Assembly: GCA_964485695.1 (NCBI GenBank)
Contig: CAZAKZ010000006.1
Location: 22,387 to 86,386, forward strand
Direction of reading: 5' to 3'
From: CAZAKZ01 sp964485695
Lineage (GTDB): Bacteria > Planctomycetota > JAFGQW01
DNA: 64,000 nucleotides
How positions within the stretch are numbered: the first letter of the stretch is position 1; each line of letters opens with the position of its first letter. Position numbers and translations under genes: made by a program. Below are positions 26,343 to 35,955 of this stretch, piece after piece. Below the pieces are notes generated by a model. The model saw nothing but the letters and a program-made list of their open reading frames with translations. It searched no databases and was not told the origin of the DNA.

Positions 26343-27431
26343 ATGACCCGATGGATACCGCTCATGGTGCTGGCTCTGGCCCTGCCTGTCTCGGCTCAAT
26401 TTGCCGAAGACCTCGAAAAGCCCGTTCGAATCCAGGCGGACGGCAAGGCCATCAACGTGGACATCGGCCACGCCGCGCCCTGCATGGCCGACTTCGACGG
26501 GGACGGCCTGCAGGATCTTCTGGTCGGCCAGTTCGGGTCGGGAAAGCTCCGGATCTACAAGAACGTGGGAACCCGCACAGAGCCGAGGTTCAGCGGCTAT
26601 ACCTGGTTCCAGGCCGGCGGCAAGGACGGCCGCGTGCCGGCGAGCTGATGTATCGGTTTCGGTCCACAGCGTGTGGACCTCACCCACGACGGCATTGCGG
26701 ATATCCTCTCGGGATCCTATCCCGGCCAGCTCTACCTCTTCCGCGGCACGGGCGGGGGGAACTACGCTGCCCCGGAGTTACTCAAGCGGGCGAACGGAGA
26801 AGTCATCAAGGCCTACAAGGCCGCAGCGCCCTTTGCCGCGGACTGGGACGGGGACGGGGATCTGGATATCATCCTCGGGGAAATCACGGGACGGGTCTAT
26901 TTCATCCCACGGGAAAAGAAGGGATACGGCAAACCCCTGAGGCTGAGGGCAAACGGAAGGAAGATCCAGGTGCGGGGTGGAAACGCCGGCCCCTGTGTGG
27001 CGGACTGGAACGGAGACGGCCTTCCCGACCTGATCCTGGGCTGCGGGGACGGCAGTGTGGTCTGGTACCGGAACCGGGGCTTCCGGACCGCTCCCGATCT
27101 GGCGCCGGCAAGAAACCTGATCCCGCGGAGCAAGCGTCAGGGGATCCGGATCGAGGATGGCAACAAGGAGATAGTCATGGGCTCCCGCACCAAGCCGTGC
27201 GTCACCGACTACAACGGCGACGGCCGCCTGGACCTCCTGGTGGGCGACTTCCTCTACGGCGGCCAGGACTGGTCCAGCCTCACGCCCAAGGAGCGGAAGG
27301 CGTGGGAGGAAGCACGGATGAAGCTCTCCACGGGTTTCACGAAGGACTTTCCCACCTTGAAGAGGCCTCGTTCCATCGTGTATGGCCACGTGTGGCTCTG
27401 TCTCAGGAAGCCGTCCCCGGAGGATGGATGA
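26343..27431 (+). CDS. Secreted FG-GAP/VCBS repeat protein, probable selenoprotein (UGA at codon 102)
   Basis: The gene starts at ATG 26343 with GGAGG seven bases upstream and has a signal peptide (MTRWIPLMVLALALPVSAQ). Five Asp-rich FG-GAP calcium-binding repeats follow: ADFDGDGLQDLLVG, VDLTHDGIADILSG, ADWDGDGDLDIILG, ADWNGDGLPDLILG and TDYNGDGRLDLLVG. A TGA at 26646-26648 interrupts the frame between repeats 1 and 2, yet the same frame carries on seamlessly (CIGFGPQRVDLTHDG) for 260 codons. A SECIS-like hairpin starts 12 nt after the UGA. I read codon 102 as selenocysteine, next to Cys103 (S-U-C-I-G-F-G). A nonsense mutation is the alternative. Total length 362 residues. Function is unknown; beta-propeller-like surface protein. 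Confidence 0.75.
26661..26679 (+). promoter_or_regulatory. Candidate bacterial SECIS hairpin
   Basis: The sequence GGTCCACA-GCG-TGTGGACC forms a perfect 8-bp stem with a 3-nt loop whose first base is G. It starts 12 nt after the UGA at 26646-26648 and the loop is 20 nt from it. The E. coli fdhF SECIS upper stem starts 11 nt after its UGA, and the published bSECIS model asks for a G in the first two loop bases and a loop 16-37 nt from the UGA. All of these are met. It lies inside the coding sequence, as bacterial SECIS elements do. Confidence 0.7.
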
Positions 27432-27443
27432 GCTTATCCAGCC

Positions 27444-28460
27444 ATGAATGATAATCCACCTATCGACCTGACCGGTGAAGCCTTGCCGGAGCCCACCGAG
27501 CAGGTCCGGTCCGCGGGCGAGACACTGCGCGCCGCTTTCGAGGAAGCCTGCCGGAGCGAAAAACTTCTGGGACACCTGACCGGGCCGCCTGACTGCATGG
27601 ACCTCGCGTTCGAAACCCAGGACACGGCGCCGCCCGAGCTGATCCAGGAGACGTTCTTGAAGGAACTCGAGAAGCGGGGAGTCAAGGCTGGGCCGGTGCT
27701 TCGGCCGCATCCAGCCATGGGGGAGGCGGAGATCCGGGCGGCGGCCGCGGCCCTGGCCGATACGGTGCGGCGCATCCGGGCCCTGATGGTGGAGTACAAC
27801 TCATACCTCTCGGCCGGCCTGCCCTTTGTCTTCGATGCGCCCTGTGCCCTCATGAAGGACCGCGGGCTTTGCATCTACCGCTATCCTGCCCGGGCCGGGA
27901 CCGACGTCCGGGCCGTGGGCGAGGCCGTGCGCATCACCTTCCATGTCGGCCCCCTCGGGGAGGTGACCTCGTCAGGCTTCTACGTACCCACCCGCGTACG
28001 CGGCGACATCACGACAGATATCCGGTACCACCTCCGGCAGTGGAACCCCGGCCCGGACAACGCGTGCCTCGCCCTCTTCGCCCAGGACGAGGCCTCCATG
28101 GTCCGTTTCTACGCCCAGCGCTACACCCCGGCCGAAGCGCCGGACGGCCCCCTTCTCCTGGCCAACCTGAACGACGTGCGATCCGAGGCCGGGCCGGTGG
28201 CCGGCAGCGAGGGAGCGTTCCGTCTCGTACGCCGGGGCACCACGGTCTCGGCCTGGCACCGGTCCGGGAATGAGAAGTGGCGCTTGCTGGGCGAGAGTCC
28301 CTTCGAGGACGCCCCGGATCTCTACATCGGCGCCAAGATCTGGTCCGGGGTGGAGTGCAGCGGCCTGGAGGCGGATCTCTCGGACCTGCGCATCGAGGGC
28401 GAGGTGCCGGAGGACCAGACCACCGTCCCGGTGGAGCGGCCCGATCCCAGAAACGCCTGA
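27444..28460 (+). CDS. Aminotransferase class III C-terminal-like segment fused to DUF1349/LamG-like domain
   Basis: The 338-residue protein has no signal peptide. Residues ~20-120 resemble the C-terminal end of glutamate-1-semialdehyde-type aminotransferases (LLGHLTGPPDCMDLAFE, a KELEKRGV segment, HPAMGEAEIRAAAAALADTV), but the large PLP-binding domain with its lysine is absent. Residues ~130-330 form a concanavalin-like beta-sandwich of DUF1349 type (RLVRRGTTVSAWHRSGNEKWRLLG, DLYIGAKIWSG). The start ATG follows the FG-GAP stop by 12 bp with only a distant GGAGGATGG, so it is probably co-transcribed. It may be a remnant of a longer aminotransferase-LamG protein, or a specialised stand-alone form. 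The aminotransferase link is a motif-level judgement. Confidence 0.5.
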   Translation: MNDNPPIDLTGEALPEPTEQVRSAGETLRAAFEEACRSEKLLGHLTGPPDCMDLAFETQDTAPPELIQETFLKELEKRGVKAGPVLRPHPAMGEAEIRAAAAALADTVRRIRALMVEYNSYLSAGLPFVFDAPCALMKDRGLCIYRYPARAGTDVRAVGEAVRITFHVGPLGEVTSSGFYVPTRVRGDITTDIRYHLRQWNPGPDNACLALFAQDEASMVRFYAQRYTPAEAPDGPLLLANLNDVRSEAGPVAGSEGAFRLVRRGTTVSAWHRSGNEKWRLLGESPFEDAPDLYIGAKIWSGVECSGLEADLSDLRIEGEVPEDQTTVPVERPDPRNA

Positions 28461-28477
28461 GCCTTTCCGGACACACT

Positions 28478-28495
28478 CGTTACTCCAGAGTAACG
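28478..28495. repeat. Perfect 18-bp palindrome (8-bp arms)
   Basis: CGTTACTC-CA-GAGTAACG sits 17 bp after the preceding stop codon. It has no following T-run, so it may be a transcription-factor operator or part of a weak terminator; no T-tail supports intrinsic termination. Confidence 0.4.
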
Positions 28496-28660
28496 CTACC
28501 GCGACGGGAGTGCTCCTCGAATTTCAGCCCTGCCGCCGATCTTGTGGTACAATTCCGGATGATTGCCCGGGGAAGCATTTACTGGCACATATTTTGTATG
28601 GATCTCGAGGTCAAACGCTGAGGCAAGGGTCAAGCCGTTCTCGATGAAAGGATTTCCGGC

Positions 28661-29413
28661 ATGGTTCGCTCAATCCTGATACTCTCCGTGCTCCTGGCAG
28701 TGGCAACTCCTATCGCCGGCCAGGGCGTTAATTTCTCGGTCGTTCCCACCTCAGTTCCCCTTGGCCAGAAGCTCCTCCTCTCCTTCACCAACCAGTCCTC
28801 CAACACCATCTGGTTCGCCAATCCGGCCCCCTGGAGCATCTATGACACAAAGAACCAGCTCGTGTTCTCACCGATCGTCATCACCATACCCGTATCCGTG
28901 CCTCCCCGCACCGCGACGTTATGGTACTGGGATCAGCTGGACCATAACCTGAAACAGGTGTTGCCGGGCAACTACGAGGCCAGGATCACCTTCAACCTCG
29001 GCCAGACCACCTTGAAGGCCCCCTTCACCATCGAGGACGTTTCCCTGACCCTGTCGGGCCAGGCCACACCGGGCGGAACCCTGATCCTGAACCTCCGTGC
29101 CCCGCAGGCTGCCGGCATGATCTACCAAACGGCCCTCGCCTTCACCGATTCGGGCATCTCCCTCCCTGGAAAACGCGTCCTGCCCCTGGCGCCGGACCCG
29201 CTCTTCTTCGTCAGCATCCTGGTCGGCCCGCCCATCTTCGAGAAGTTCGCGGGTGTCCTGGACAGCACCGGCAACGGCGTCTCGAAGCTGAACTTCCCCA
29301 AGACGAGCGCTCTGATCGGCGTGCAGGCGTTCGCTGCCTTCGCCACCTTCCATCCGTCGGGACCAGGGGGCATCTTCAACCACTCGGCCTCGAAGAAATT
29401 CCAGATCAAGTAA
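28661..29413 (+). CDS. Secreted protein: BsuPI-like beta domain plus LDxxGxA domain
   Basis: The 250-residue protein starts at ATG 28661 (SD AAAGGA) and has a signal peptide (MVRSILILSVLLAVATPIAG). Residues ~25-120 resemble the BsuPI proteinase-inhibitor fold: LLLSFTNQSSNTIWFAN, a Y-D-x-K-N strand, WYWDQLDHNLKQVLPGNYEA. Residues ~127-250 are the LDxxGxA domain (FAGVLDSTGNGVSKLNFPKT...LIGVQAFAAF). The BsuPI assignment rests on pattern only. It stands between the palindrome at 28478 and the GNAT gene; upstream a TACAAT box at ~28549 could be its -10. Confidence 0.65.
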   Translation: MVRSILILSVLLAVATPIAGQGVNFSVVPTSVPLGQKLLLSFTNQSSNTIWFANPAPWSIYDTKNQLVFSPIVITIPVSVPPRTATLWYWDQLDHNLKQVLPGNYEARITFNLGQTTLKAPFTIEDVSLTLSGQATPGGTLILNLRAPQAAGMIYQTALAFTDSGISLPGKRVLPLAPDPLFFVSILVGPPIFEKFAGVLDSTGNGVSKLNFPKTSALIGVQAFAAFATFHPSGPGGIFNHSASKKFQIK

Positions 29414-29481
29414 GCCTGGAGTATGCCATAATAGCCGCGGGCGGGGCCGTCGATCTGGGAAGGTGCACATAAGGGTTGACC

Positions 29482-29985
29482 ATGACAAAGATCCGCGGAT
29501 ACAGGCCCTCCGACCTGGATCGGTGCAGAGCGCTGTGGGCCGAGATGAATCAACACCACAGGGAGATCTACGACGATCCCTCCATCGGGGGAGAGAATCC
29601 AGGAATGGAGTTCGATGGTCACCTCTCCAGAGTGGGGCCGGAGCGAGTATGGGTTGCCGAGTCCGGCAAAGAGATGGTCGGATTCGTTTCGTTGATTCAC
29701 GAGGGCGAGGAAGCCGAAGTCGAACCGATGGTGGTGAGCCGAGAACACCGGGGAGGTGGTATCGGCCGGCAGCTGCTGGACCGCGCGGTGGAGGAAGCGA
29801 AGAACCTCGGCGTGGTGTGCCTCTGCGTGAAGCCCGTGGCCCGGAATCCGAAAGCGATTTCCTTCTTCCATGACGCGGGTTTCAAGACCCTTGGACACAT
29901 CCAGCAGTTCATGTGGCTCGGTCCGACAACTCCCGGGCAGTGGAAGAAGGGGCCTGAGGTGTTCGGCAAGTCCTTTGACTGCTGA
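29482..29985 (+). CDS. GNAT-family N-acetyltransferase
   Basis: The 167-residue protein starts at ATG 29482 with AAGGG six bases upstream (a TTG at 29476 is also in frame). It has the GNAT fold order: an N-terminal strand KIRGYRPSDLDRC, a beta hairpin VWVAESGKEMVGFVSL, the acetyl-CoA pyrophosphate loop V-V-S-x-E-H-R-G-G-G-I-G (residues ~87-98; R/Q-x-x-G-x-G motif), and motif B with NPKAISFFHDAGFKTLG. The substrate is unknown. It does not appear to be linked functionally to neighbours. Confidence 0.88.
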   Translation: MTKIRGYRPSDLDRCRALWAEMNQHHREIYDDPSIGGENPGMEFDGHLSRVGPERVWVAESGKEMVGFVSLIHEGEEAEVEPMVVSREHRGGGIGRQLLDRAVEEAKNLGVVCLCVKPVARNPKAISFFHDAGFKTLGHIQQFMWLGPTTPGQWKKGPEVFGKSFDC

Positions 29986-30118
29986 AGAGCAGTGACCTGG
30001 CTCGAGACCGCCCTTCCTGTGTTGCGCAGCACCCGATATTCAAATATACTGCCGGCAGGGTCCACCGGGCCGATGGACCTATCCATTTCCGAAGAGCCAT
30101 GCAATCAGGAGGTTACGA

Positions 30119-30685
30119 ATGGTATATATGGCAGACCTCTGGCTTCCCATCCTGCTTTCGGCGATATTCGTATTCATTGTCAGCTCGGTCATCCACATGG
30201 TGCTTCCCTTCCACAAGGCGGACTGCAAGAAGCTACCCGGTGAGGAAAGGGTGCTCGAGGAGATGCGAGCTCAGGGCGTCAAGTCCGGAGACTACATGTT
30301 ACCCTGCCCGGAATCCATGAAGGACATGGGTTCTCCGGAGATGATCGAGAAGTACAAGCAGGGCCCGGTGGGTTTCTTGACGGTGATGCCGCCAGGGGTG
30401 CCGGCGATCGGGAAGAGCCTCGTTCAGTGGTTCTTGCTGGCCCTTCTCATCAGTGTCTTCGTCGCCTATGCCGCCAGGCTCGGCCTGAAGCTGGGGGCGG
30501 AGACCATGGTGGTCTTCCGCATGACCTTGACCGTGGCCATTCTCGGCCACACGGTCTCTTACATCTGCGACTCCATCTGGAAGGGCCGCAGCTGGAAAAT
30601 CACCCTGAAGTTCGTGTGCGACGGCGTGGTCTACGGCGTTGTGACCGCGGCCACCTTCGCCTTGCTCTGGCCCGATGCCGTGTGA
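30119..30685 (+). CDS. Conserved-looking integral membrane protein of unknown function
   Basis: The 188-residue protein starts at ATG 30119 with an ideal GGAGG six bases upstream. An N-terminal helix (LWLPILLSAIFVFIVSSVIH) is followed by a soluble loop of ~65 residues rich in Met and Pro (HKADCKKLPGEERVLEEMR, PGVPAIGKSL), then three further helices (LVQWFLLALLISVFVAYAA, MVVFRMTLTVAILGHTVSY, FVCDGVVYGVVTAATFALLW). The overall layout suggests a small four-helix inner-membrane protein with a cytoplasmic or periplasmic loop. I do not recognise the family by name. Confidence 0.7.
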   Translation: MVYMADLWLPILLSAIFVFIVSSVIHMVLPFHKADCKKLPGEERVLEEMRAQGVKSGDYMLPCPESMKDMGSPEMIEKYKQGPVGFLTVMPPGVPAIGKSLVQWFLLALLISVFVAYAARLGLKLGAETMVVFRMTLTVAILGHTVSYICDSIWKGRSWKITLKFVCDGVVYGVVTAATFALLWPDAV

Positions 30686-30758
30686 GAGCTCGGGTGGTCG
30701 GAACGATGCGTCTGGGCTGGAATAGAAACACCTGTCCCGCAGCACCGGGGATGTGGTC

Positions 30759-32582
30759 ATGGTGCACAGGATCTTCCGCGGCTTTCTGATTCTCGTTGTC
30801 ATCGGCGGGGTCGCTGCTCTGACGTGGTACGCGTTCAAGGACCCGACAGAGGAGCCCTCCTTCGGCGGCGAGGTGAAGCAGGCCCGGGATGCGGACACTC
30901 CGGAGGAGAAGCCCGATCCTCCGCCTGTACCGAGAAGGCGGAAACAGGACACGCCTGCGCCTCTCACTCTCAAGAAGGCCGCTCCCGCGCCGTCTGGATC
31001 CGAAGAACGCATGGTCCTTTGCCTCGTGAACCGCGGCGACCGGACGCCCCTGGCCTGCGTCACGGCCGAGATCGAGGGCAACTGCTACGTCACGACCCTG
31101 GAAGGAAAGGTCGCCCTGCCTCCGAAGTGGCGCTTCAAGATTTCTGTTCCCGGGTACGTGAATGCACAGATCAGCATCCGGGGCTACCGGAAGGCCCTGA
31201 CGGAACCGATCGTGGTTCCACTCTCCCCCGCGGGCACGATCCAGGGCGTCGTCCGTTCCGCCGGGAGCAGGCCAGTCAGAAAGGCGGACATCCGGTTCAG
31301 TCTCCGGAGGCTCAGGGAATCGCTCTCCAACGTGGCGACCATCTACTGTCCTTACGGGCGCATGAGAACCGAGACCGACAACGCAGGTCGATTCTGCATG
31401 TCGGGATTTCCTCCGGACACCCCCGTTTACGCCTCCATCCAGACCGGTGTCATCGCGAAGTTCCGGGTGAAGGAGCCCGTGGTTCTCCGGCCCGGCGAGG
31501 TGCGCGAGGTGGTGTGGACCATTCCCGGGCAGTGCTACCTCCTCGGTGTGGTACGGGACCAGGGCGGCAGGGCCGTTGCCGACGCCAAGGTGTGGCTCCA
31601 TGGAGGCGATGCCGAGAGCTACATCGGGAACACCGACACCGACAAAATAGGGAAGTTCAGCTTCGGCGCCGTGCGCCTCGGCGCCTACCGGATCGAGGTG
31701 GAATCGAAGAAGAAACCGGCGGACTTCCCGGTGGCAAAGGAGGCCGTGGAGATGACCCGCTTTGACGTCGAGGTCTTCAAGACCCTCGTCGTTTACCGGA
31801 ATCTGTTCATCCGGGGGCGGGTGGTGGGGCCGGGCGGGGAGCCCCTCAAGGGTATCCAGGTCTCGACGGCTCGATCCGAGGGCGACAAACTCGGTTACTT
31901 CGGCACCCAGACCGAGAGCCGGCTGGACGGGTCCTTCGATCTGGGCCCGCTCGCCCTGGGTGTCCACGAGGTCCGGGCCGAGGGGTGGGGAAAATACGCC
32001 GATGCGCCGCCCAGGCAGGTGCAGGCGGGCACCATGGGCGTGGAGATCCGTCTTCCTCTGGTCTCGAAAGCAAAGGGAATGACGGTGGACAGCCGGACCG
32101 GAAAGCCCGTTGCATGTAACGTGCAGATCTACCGCAAGGAGTTCTGGGCCTGGTACTCCACCACCAGCGGCGCCGACGACGGAGTCTTCGAGTTCGAAGA
32201 CCTGGAGCCGGGCACGTACGACGTGTTTGCCGTGTCGAAATCGGGTCTGGTCGGCGGAAGGGGAGCGGTGCGAATCCGGGAGGGGGACCGTATCGGGAAC
32301 CTCACGATCAAGGTATCGCCGTCCGGAATCCTGGTCGCCCGGATCCGGGGGACCGGAGGGAAACCGAAGAAGTTCAAGCTGCGGTACAAGATCACGGTGT
32401 GGCGGGGGGGAGAGACCATCCACTCCGAGGTGGTGAAGAGGGCGTCCTCTGAGATCAGGGTTCCGGCCGGCAGGGTGCGGATCTGTCTGGCCAGTCTTGA
32501 GGACGAGCAGAAAACCTGGGCCGTTCCTGTGGATGTCGTTCCCGGAGAGCGTCGGGAGGTCAACTTCACCCTGCCGGATTGA
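30759..32582 (+). CDS. Membrane-anchored carboxypeptidase-regulatory-like domain protein
   Basis: The 607-residue protein starts at ATG 30759 (GTG 30753 also in frame). An N-terminal anchor (FRGFLILVVIGGVAALTWYAF) precedes a Pro/Lys/Glu linker. The remainder is a string of beta-sandwich modules of the CarboxypepD_reg/Cna-B-like type: GTIQGVVRSAGSRPVRKADIRF, YLLGVVRDQGGRAVADAKVWL, FIRGRVVGPGGEPLKGIQV and GMTVDSRTGKPVACNVQIY, each followed by a 'D-G-x-F-x-x-x-L-x-x-G-x-Y' strand. These modules are usually structural or binding units on the outside of the inner membrane. A second protein of the same build is encoded at 37.1-39.9 kb, suggesting paralogy. Confidence 0.75.
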   Translation: MVHRIFRGFLILVVIGGVAALTWYAFKDPTEEPSFGGEVKQARDADTPEEKPDPPPVPRRRKQDTPAPLTLKKAAPAPSGSEERMVLCLVNRGDRTPLACVTAEIEGNCYVTTLEGKVALPPKWRFKISVPGYVNAQISIRGYRKALTEPIVVPLSPAGTIQGVVRSAGSRPVRKADIRFSLRRLRESLSNVATIYCPYGRMRTETDNAGRFCMSGFPPDTPVYASIQTGVIAKFRVKEPVVLRPGEVREVVWTIPGQCYLLGVVRDQGGRAVADAKVWLHGGDAESYIGNTDTDKIGKFSFGAVRLGAYRIEVESKKKPADFPVAKEAVEMTRFDVEVFKTLVVYRNLFIRGRVVGPGGEPLKGIQVSTARSEGDKLGYFGTQTESRLDGSFDLGPLALGVHEVRAEGWGKYADAPPRQVQAGTMGVEIRLPLVSKAKGMTVDSRTGKPVACNVQIYRKEFWAWYSTTSGADDGVFEFEDLEPGTYDVFAVSKSGLVGGRGAVRIREGDRIGNLTIKVSPSGILVARIRGTGGKPKKFKLRYKITVWRGGETIHSEVVKRASSEIRVPAGRVRICLASLEDEQKTWAVPVDVVPGERREVNFTLPD

Positions 32583-32584
32583 AA

Positions 32585-33373
32585 TCAGATCGTCGAGGTC
32601 AGGCCGCCGTCCACGGGGATGCTCACGCCGTTCAAGTACGCTGCTGCGGGCGAGGCCAGAAAGCCCACCATGGCCGCCACCTCGGACGGATTGGCGAATC
32701 GACCTGCGGGCACCTTGGCCTTCATCCGCTCGTGCATGGCTTCCTCGCTAACGCCCGCATTTTCCGCCATGGATTTCAGAACGCTCTTCAAACGCTCGGT
32801 CAGGGTGAATCCCGGCAGCACGTTGTTGACGGTGATGCCGAACCGGGCCACCTCGCCGGAAAGGGTCTTGGCCCAGCCGGCCACGGCACCGCGGGCGGTG
32901 TTGGATACGCCCAGGTCCGGGATGGGTTGGCGCACCGAGGTGGAGACGATATTGACGATGCGGCCGTACCCCTCGTCCTTCATGCCCGGCACCACGGCTC
33001 GGGCCAGGACCTGGTTGCAGATGAGGTGCTGGGTGAATGCCGTGCGGAATGCCTCGGCTTCTGCCTCGAGGATCGGGCCCGGCGGCGGGCCGCCCGTGTT
33101 GTTGACCAGGATGTGGAAAGGCCCGTTCTCCCGGATCCGGGCCTGCACCTTGGCCTCGAGGTCAGTCGGGTCGTTCCAGTCGGCAACGAGGATACCGTGG
33201 GTGAGGCCGGCCACCGGGGGCAGCGCGTTCCGGCGCTCCTCCAGCGTCTGCCGGTTCCGGGCCGCCAGGGTCACCCCGGCGCCGAGGCCGGCCAGAACCC
33301 CGGCGCAGGCCAGGCCGATGCCCCGGGTGCTTCCGCAGACCAGGGCCCTTTTTCCGTCCAGGTGGATGTTCAT
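32585..33373 (-). CDS. SDR-family oxidoreductase with altered catalytic motif
   Basis: The 262-residue protein starts at ATG 33373 (AAAGG upstream). It has the NAD(P)-binding GSTRGIG (residues ~14-20, for TGxxxGIG), NNTGG (for NNAG) and a C-terminal PVDGG, all classical SDR signs and the usual length. At the active site, however, the Tyr-x-x-x-Lys motif aligns with S-N-T-A-R (in GVSNTARGAVAGWAKTL), so the catalytic Tyr is Ser and Lys is Arg. The Ser in IVSTSVRQP is kept. This pattern recurs, as I recall, in a subset of SDRs annotated as 3-oxoacyl-ACP reductases, where activity is uncertain. It converges on the gene at 30.8-32.6 kb with a 2-bp gap. Confidence 0.85.
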   Translation of the reverse strand: MNIHLDGKRALVCGSTRGIGLACAGVLAGLGAGVTLAARNRQTLEERRNALPPVAGLTHGILVADWNDPTDLEAKVQARIRENGPFHILVNNTGGPPPGPILEAEAEAFRTAFTQHLICNQVLARAVVPGMKDEGYGRIVNIVSTSVRQPIPDLGVSNTARGAVAGWAKTLSGEVARFGITVNNVLPGFTLTERLKSVLKSMAENAGVSEEAMHERMKAKVPAGRFANPSEVAAMVGFLASPAAAYLNGVSIPVDGGLTSTI

Positions 33374-33523
33374 GGGGATGCCTTTCGATCCGGAGAGTAT
33401 GGCATCCCCGTCGATTCTCCGAAAGCCCCTGGAAATGCCCGTCGAGATTGCGGATATTTACCCCTCGAAGTTCGGTTTCCACAGACAACCGCCGGGATCC
33501 GTCCGGCCCAGGAGAATCCGGGA

Positions 33524-34219
33524 ATGGATGACAACACAACCCTCAAGCTGAAAGCCGCCGCCGCGGCCGTCGATCTCGTCGAGTCCGGAATGATCGTGGG
33601 ACTGGGTCACGGGTCCACCGCAGCCCTGGCCTACCAGCGCCTCATACAGGTGATGCTGGCCGGCCGGCTCCAGGACATCCTCGGCATCCCCTGTTCCAGC
33701 GTGACGGAACGGGAGGCGCAGGCGCTGGACATTCCACTCACGACCCTCGAGGCGCATCCGGTCATCGATCTCACCATCGACGGTGCCGACGAGGTGGACG
33801 AGAACCTGAACCTGATCAAGGGGGGCGGCGGGGCGCTGCTCCGGGAGAAGATCGTGGCCCAGGCCTCGAAGCGCGAGGTCATCGTGGTGGACCCCAGCAA
33901 GGTCTCCACGAAGCTGGGCGAGAAGTGGGCCGTGCCCGTGGAGGTGATACCCTTCGGATGGGGCACCCAGAAAGTGTTCCTGGAATCCCTGGGCGCCGAG
34001 GTGACGGTGCGCGAGGCGGAGGGTGGCGAGCCTTTTCTCAGCGATCAGGGCAACATGATCCTGGACGCGAAATTCGGGCCCATCGACGACCCGGCCGGCC
34101 TGGCCGCGACACTGAAGGCACGCACCGGCATCGTGGAACATGGCCTCTTCGTGGGCCTGGCCACAGACGTCATCGTGGGAAAGAGCCCGTACAAGGTGGA
34201 GCATCTGAAGCGGGAGTGA
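33524..34219 (+). CDS. rpiA: Ribose-5-phosphate isomerase A
   Basis: The 231-residue protein starts at ATG 33524 (MDDNTTLKLK) with AGGAG upstream. It shows the RpiA hallmarks: GLGHGSTAAL (phosphate loop, ~26-35), DGADEVDENLNLIKGGGGALLREKIV (DGADE and KGGGGA motifs with catalytic Asp/Glu/Lys), and a C-terminal GIVEHGLFVGLATDVIVG. Length equals the family norm. It catalyses ribose-5-phosphate to ribulose-5-phosphate conversion in the pentose phosphate pathway. It lies between convergent and divergent unrelated genes and is probably transcribed alone. Confidence 0.95.
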   Translation: MDDNTTLKLKAAAAAVDLVESGMIVGLGHGSTAALAYQRLIQVMLAGRLQDILGIPCSSVTEREAQALDIPLTTLEAHPVIDLTIDGADEVDENLNLIKGGGGALLREKIVAQASKREVIVVDPSKVSTKLGEKWAVPVEVIPFGWGTQKVFLESLGAEVTVREAEGGEPFLSDQGNMILDAKFGPIDDPAGLAATLKARTGIVEHGLFVGLATDVIVGKSPYKVEHLKRE

Positions 34220-34221
34220 AA

Positions 34222-35916
<1,695 letters not shown>

Positions 35917-35955
35917 GGAAGCCGGCTCCTTTCAGCGCAGGAACGATCCATGTCG

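Noticed and set aside
26646..26648. Reading the in-frame TGA as a simple nonsense mutation (pseudogene)
   Set aside because: Possible, but the downstream frame is intact for 260 codons with no other lesion, and a well-placed SECIS-like hairpin follows; recoding explains more of the sequence.
26661..26679. The hairpin after the TGA as an intrinsic terminator
   Set aside because: No T-run follows, and it lies within an uninterrupted coding frame.
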